From Diplosphaera chodatii (taxonomy: Eukaryota; Chlorophyta; Trebouxiophyceae; Prasiolales; Stichococcaceae), in NCBI GenBank assembly GCA_032358165.1, contig JAALGY010000041.1, forward strand, positions 62,001-126,000: a stretch of DNA of 64,000 bases. Reading direction: 5' to 3'. This document shows, piece after piece, positions 60,701 through 64,000 of the stretch. Numbering within the stretch: the first letter of the stretch is position 1; every line of letters starts with the position of its first letter. The notes below the pieces were generated by a model that was given only the letters and a program-made list of their open reading frames with translations, had not been told where the DNA came from and did not search any database. The position numbers were made by a program, and so were the translations under genes.

Positions 60701-62020
60701 TGTCACTCCACAGCCTGGCTGTGGTTTGCTGCTGTTTGCTATCGAGCATGCGCAGTCAGTTTTACACCGTGTGCATCGTTGACACTGTACGGCGACAGGC
60801 TGCATCTCAGCGCTGCTCAGGGGCTTTCAGGGTTGCGAGCACAGGCTGCGTACCCTCCCACTCCACACGCCCGGGCTCATTCATGTGCACGTGCACGTCG
60901 ATCAGGCCCGGGGCAAGCACTGCCGAGCCGTAGTCCAGCACCTGCATGCCGCAGCCTGTTTGTCAGAGGTTCAGATCAGCCCCGGCACCTCCCAAGCGTG
61001 GTGGTCCCCCACAGTGCACAGGACATGGCACGCCGCTCGTGTCTTGAGGGCTGACTTGCAGTGTTTGAGAATGCAAAGATTCTGCCGCTTTAACGCCATC
61101 AACCAGCGTTTGCATCGACGCCACACTTTCCACCTACCTGCGCCTGCGAGCCCACAGCGGCGCGAGCACGGTCCGCCACAGGGTGGCCGTCATCTGCGGG
61201 CAGGCGCTCAAGGCCGCGGATCTTGCTGCGCTCCACCAGGACTGCATTGCAGACACCAGGTGTCCCTGTTCACCGACCACACCGACCACAGGCTCGGCGT
61301 CGCAAAAGGATTGATCTGCAACTGCTACATTTGACGGCCAGCCGCAAGTCTGCTCAGCGGGGTGCCCCTCAACATGTTTCGGTGCTGTCATATATATGAT
61401 GCAGTCAGTCCCTCGTAGCAAGCCGATTCGGCGCTTCGAACAGGAAGCAGGAAGGTGCTGCAATGCGGCCAAGGGACAACCTGCGCCTGGGGCGAAGCCC
61501 TCCGGAAAGGACACGCGTGTGGACGTCAGGATGAAGGACGTGTCCTCGAGCAGCCCGCAGCGGTCCAGGCCGAGCGAGACTGCAGCCGACCACAGGACCT
61601 CTCAGGCTGCGCCACCTCGCCTGTTGACGGTGCCGACACTAGGCATGCTGCTTCAGACACCGCTTGGTTTTTTCTGTTCAACCAGCCCCGGCTGCATGCT
61701 GCTAGCACTACAGTCGGTTGCCAGACTGCATGCTGGTGGATGCACACATCAGCAGGCGGCACGCCGATCAAAGCGCCTGCGTGTGCTACGTGTCCTGTAT
61801 AGTTGCCGCACAGTATGGCTGCGTAAGACGCACCCAGCAGTGGTTGCGGCACGAATTGCACATACGCCGTGGGGTCGAAGAAGCCCCAGGTGCCGAGGCG
61901 GTGCACAAGAACGGCCAGCACCACTGCGCCAAACAGCAGCGTGGACCCCTGTGGAGGCTTGCGGGCCGGTAGCACCGTCACAGTCGGCTGTGCCATCGCG
62001 CGCTGGCCCACAGCACGCAT
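57743..62020 (-). CDS. ALN: Allantoinase
   Basis: Thirteen exons: 62020-61834, 61579-61481, 61241-61138, 60941-60854, 60626-60502, 60329-60203, 59983-59862, 59646-59445, 59235-59096, 58823-58721, 58421-58264, 58074-57949, 57811-57743. It opens with a hydrophobic anchor ([18 protein letters not shown]), as in plant ALN. Amidohydrolase residues are visible in order: the H-x-H of [12 protein letters not shown], the likely carboxylated Lys in [12 protein letters not shown], the His of VPLLAHAE, the His of [14 protein letters not shown], and the Asp of [19 protein letters not shown]. Other matches are [17 protein letters not shown] and [17 protein letters not shown]. It opens the allantoin ring to allantoate in ureide breakdown, usually in the ER. 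Start at 61996 is equally possible. Confidence 0.93.
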
Positions 62021-63025
62021 GCGCTGCTTCCAGCTGCCACTTTGGCGCCCGTGGGTGCACCTCAGCGGCTGCTGATTGCAAACTCACAAGCGTGTCGGTC
62101 CGATGCCGCTTCAACACAACTCATCAATACGAGGACAGACGTTACTAATTGACAGGAGTAAGGGGCTGGGTGCTGTTGTCACTGCATGCTTTATTCACAC
62201 AACATTACTTGCTGATCGGACATGAGAGCAGGTCACACAAAACACTGCGATCGGTCAGCAGGTGATTACAGCGTGTCACCCTTTTGCTAAGTGGAGGGCA
62301 TTGCAGCTTGTTGCGGGTGCCGCTGCCAGAGGCAGGAAGCCTCAGCCAGGCTTGTGCCTACATGTGCAGAACATGCTTGGAAGCTTCGTAACATTGTGGT
62401 AGACTTCCCACAGGAGCAGATCGAGCATCATCGCTGCGCAACATGTGACGGACCTGCTGGATCGCGTCCTGCTGATCAGCGTTAGGTTTTGTTGCTCGGC
62501 GTAAGTTTTAAGGCAAGGTTGCACGCAGGCGGGCTTACATACTGTTACAGCTGTTGCAAGACTGCAAACTTTGGCGAGGCCCTGATACATCGAGGTCGTT
62601 GGCGAGACCACATGTGTGATTTTACGCCACCCTGTAGCTATGCGAAACCTACGGTGTACGGTAGTACGCCGGGTAGGGTTTTGCGCACCTCTCGATGCTT
62701 GTTTCTCCACGCTGTTGCTGTATAAATACCTTCTCTTCCGCAGCGCGTACAAGATGTCAAGAGCACACTCGATCTGACATCGCGCTGGCAAAGTGGCATT
62801 CGACATAGGATCAGGCTCCGGGCAACGCTCTGCAGCGGTCAGGTCGTAATCTTGGCGCACAGCGGCAGCCCCAGCCACTGACAGCTGAGCCCGCTGCAGC
62901 AGCTGGGCCCCTCAGCGGCGTCGTCCTCCTGCGGGCTCAAGGCGCGTTGACAGCTGCCGCAGCCGGCAGTCTCAAACCCGCGTTCTACCCCTGCCAATTT
63001 CGGCGTCTGACACCCAAGGGTGGCA
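62021..63025. promoter_or_regulatory. Divergent promoter region, allantoinase / cyclic phosphodiesterase
   Basis: About 1 kb between start codons. TATAAATA at 62721-62728 is the clearest TATA-like element in the window. It lies about 300 bases before the phosphodiesterase ATG and could direct that gene if its 5' UTR is long. No coding sequence is supported. Confidence 0.4.
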
Positions 63026-64000
63026 ATGGCGCAGCCCCGGGCCGCCGAGCGGCCAGCCCCGCCCAAGCCGGACCACACCTACTCGCTGGTCATCTTCATC
63101 ACGGGCAACAAGCAGAAGGTGCTGCAGAACGAGATCGACACGCTTGCGAAGCAGCACGGCGGGCGCAGCGTGCCGGCGCACCTCACGCTCATGGGTGGGA
63201 TAGTGGACGACCGGGAGGGCGCTGAGGAGCGCGCCCAGCTGCTGTCCAGCCAGCTCAGGGTGCAGAAGATCTTCTTCGACAAGGTGGTGTCGCGGCCGGT
63301 GACGCTGTACCGGAAGCCGGTGCACTCGGTGGCGGTGTCGGTGGACGGCGAGATAGGGTTTGGGGAGTGGGGCGCCCTGGCGCACCCCACCTACGTCCGG
63401 ACGCCCATGCTGCCGCGTGTGGCGCACCTCCACGTCAGCCTGCTGTACTCGTCCACCATCGACGAGGCGACCAGGTGCGCGGCGCTGGTCTGCTGGTGTA
63501 CTGGGCCCCAGTTTCTGCACAATTTCTGAAGCCTATCGGGTGTGGTGATAGCAGGCGGCCAAGCCTGCTGACCTGCAACCACATGCAGCCTCCTGATCAT
63601 CAGCACGGTGGTGCCTAGTTGTGACTGCAAGCTGGCAGCATGCAAAGGCAATGTGGCCTGGCAGGCCTGTCAGCTATATGGGCTTTTGATCTAGACTGCC
63701 AGCCTGCAGCATGTGTCATGAATCGTCAAGGCAAGATCATTGCAGCCCACGATGTGCGAGGGGCAGCCGGTGTCTGGATGGCGTAGAAGCCGTTGTAGCT
63801 TGCGCCTAGGTTGCTGCTGATGCCTCTGTTGCTGACAAGTGGAGGTCCGTGACGCGATGCAGTTGCATGAAGCCGAGGCTTGGCTGCTGCTCTCATGCAG
63901 GGACAAGATTGTGGCAGAGGCGCAGGAGCGGCTGCTGGGGGCAGACGGCGCGCTGCACCCTGCTGAGTACACCATCACCGAGCTGGCGCTGGTGGAGACC
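63026..64000 (+). CDS. Cyclic phosphodiesterase (2H phosphoesterase family), 3' end missing
   Basis: Exon 1, 63026-63474, starts MAQPRAAERPAPPKPDHTY. Exon 2 starts at 63901 in matching phase and runs off the window with DKIVAEAQERLLGADG and YTITELALVET. The two catalytic H-x-(T/S) motifs of the 2H fold are present: VPAHLTLMGG and VAHLHVSLLYSS, about 80 residues apart. The layout fits plant cyclic phosphodiesterase, which opens ADP-ribose 1'',2''-cyclic phosphate from tRNA splicing and other 2',3'-cyclic nucleotides. The substrate of this copy is not proven. The intron 63475-63900 shows no further feature. Confidence 0.85.

Noticed and set aside
1..64000. Transposon, virus, CRISPR or biosynthetic cluster
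   Set aside because: I found no reverse transcriptase, transposase, integrase, long terminal repeats or regular spacer array. The only repeats are coding repeats, microsatellites and short local duplications.

Overview
The window is nuclear DNA of a green plant lineage, most likely a chlorophyte microalga. It is GC-rich and has no operons. Nearly every gene is cut into many short exons by GT-AG introns, plus several apparent GC-AG introns. A short TTTAGGG-type telomeric repeat occurs inside it, and three genes have a TGTAA motif (the usual chlorophyte poly(A) signal) downstream. The gene set fits: TPLATE, a PurK-PurE fusion with a plastid-type leader, allantoinase, POT1, NOP56 and MED10. I assembled gene models by hand from coding frame, splice sites and intron-phase continuity; nothing was aligned by software.

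Layout. (1) 210-14101, minus: one very long open chain of about 31 exons whose C-terminal third is a clear POT1 telomere-end-binding protein. The chain continues upstream without an in-frame Met through a Gln-rich tract, a six-copy novel peptide repeat, a Tudor-like fold, a GATA-type zinc finger and a DEK_C domain. (2) 15035-23248, plus: an unrecognised gene with a duplicated exon set and two kinds of internal peptide repeat, divergent from (1). (3) 23782-28517, minus: NOP56. (4) 29308-31977, plus: a secreted protein with two ABM-like domains. (5) 32738-33216, plus: an intronless RAD6-type ubiquitin-conjugating enzyme. (6) 33962-39639, minus: PurK-PurE. (7) 40157-41096, plus: MED10. (8) 41192-55301, plus: TPLATE, starting only 95 bp after MED10. 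(9) 56206-57074, plus: an unrecognised four-helix membrane protein. (10) 57743-62020, minus: allantoinase. (11) 63026-64000, plus: a cyclic phosphodiesterase cut by the window edge.

The genes are mostly housekeeping: telomere and chromatin (1), ribosome biogenesis (3), transcription (7), endocytosis (8), purine synthesis and breakdown (6, 10), and ubiquitin and RNA-end metabolism (5, 11). Four neighbour pairs are divergent with 0.5-1 kb between starts, so shared promoters are likely. The most unusual item is the POT1 chain: if it is one protein of about 2,400 residues, it joins a telomere single-strand binder to chromatin-reader domains.
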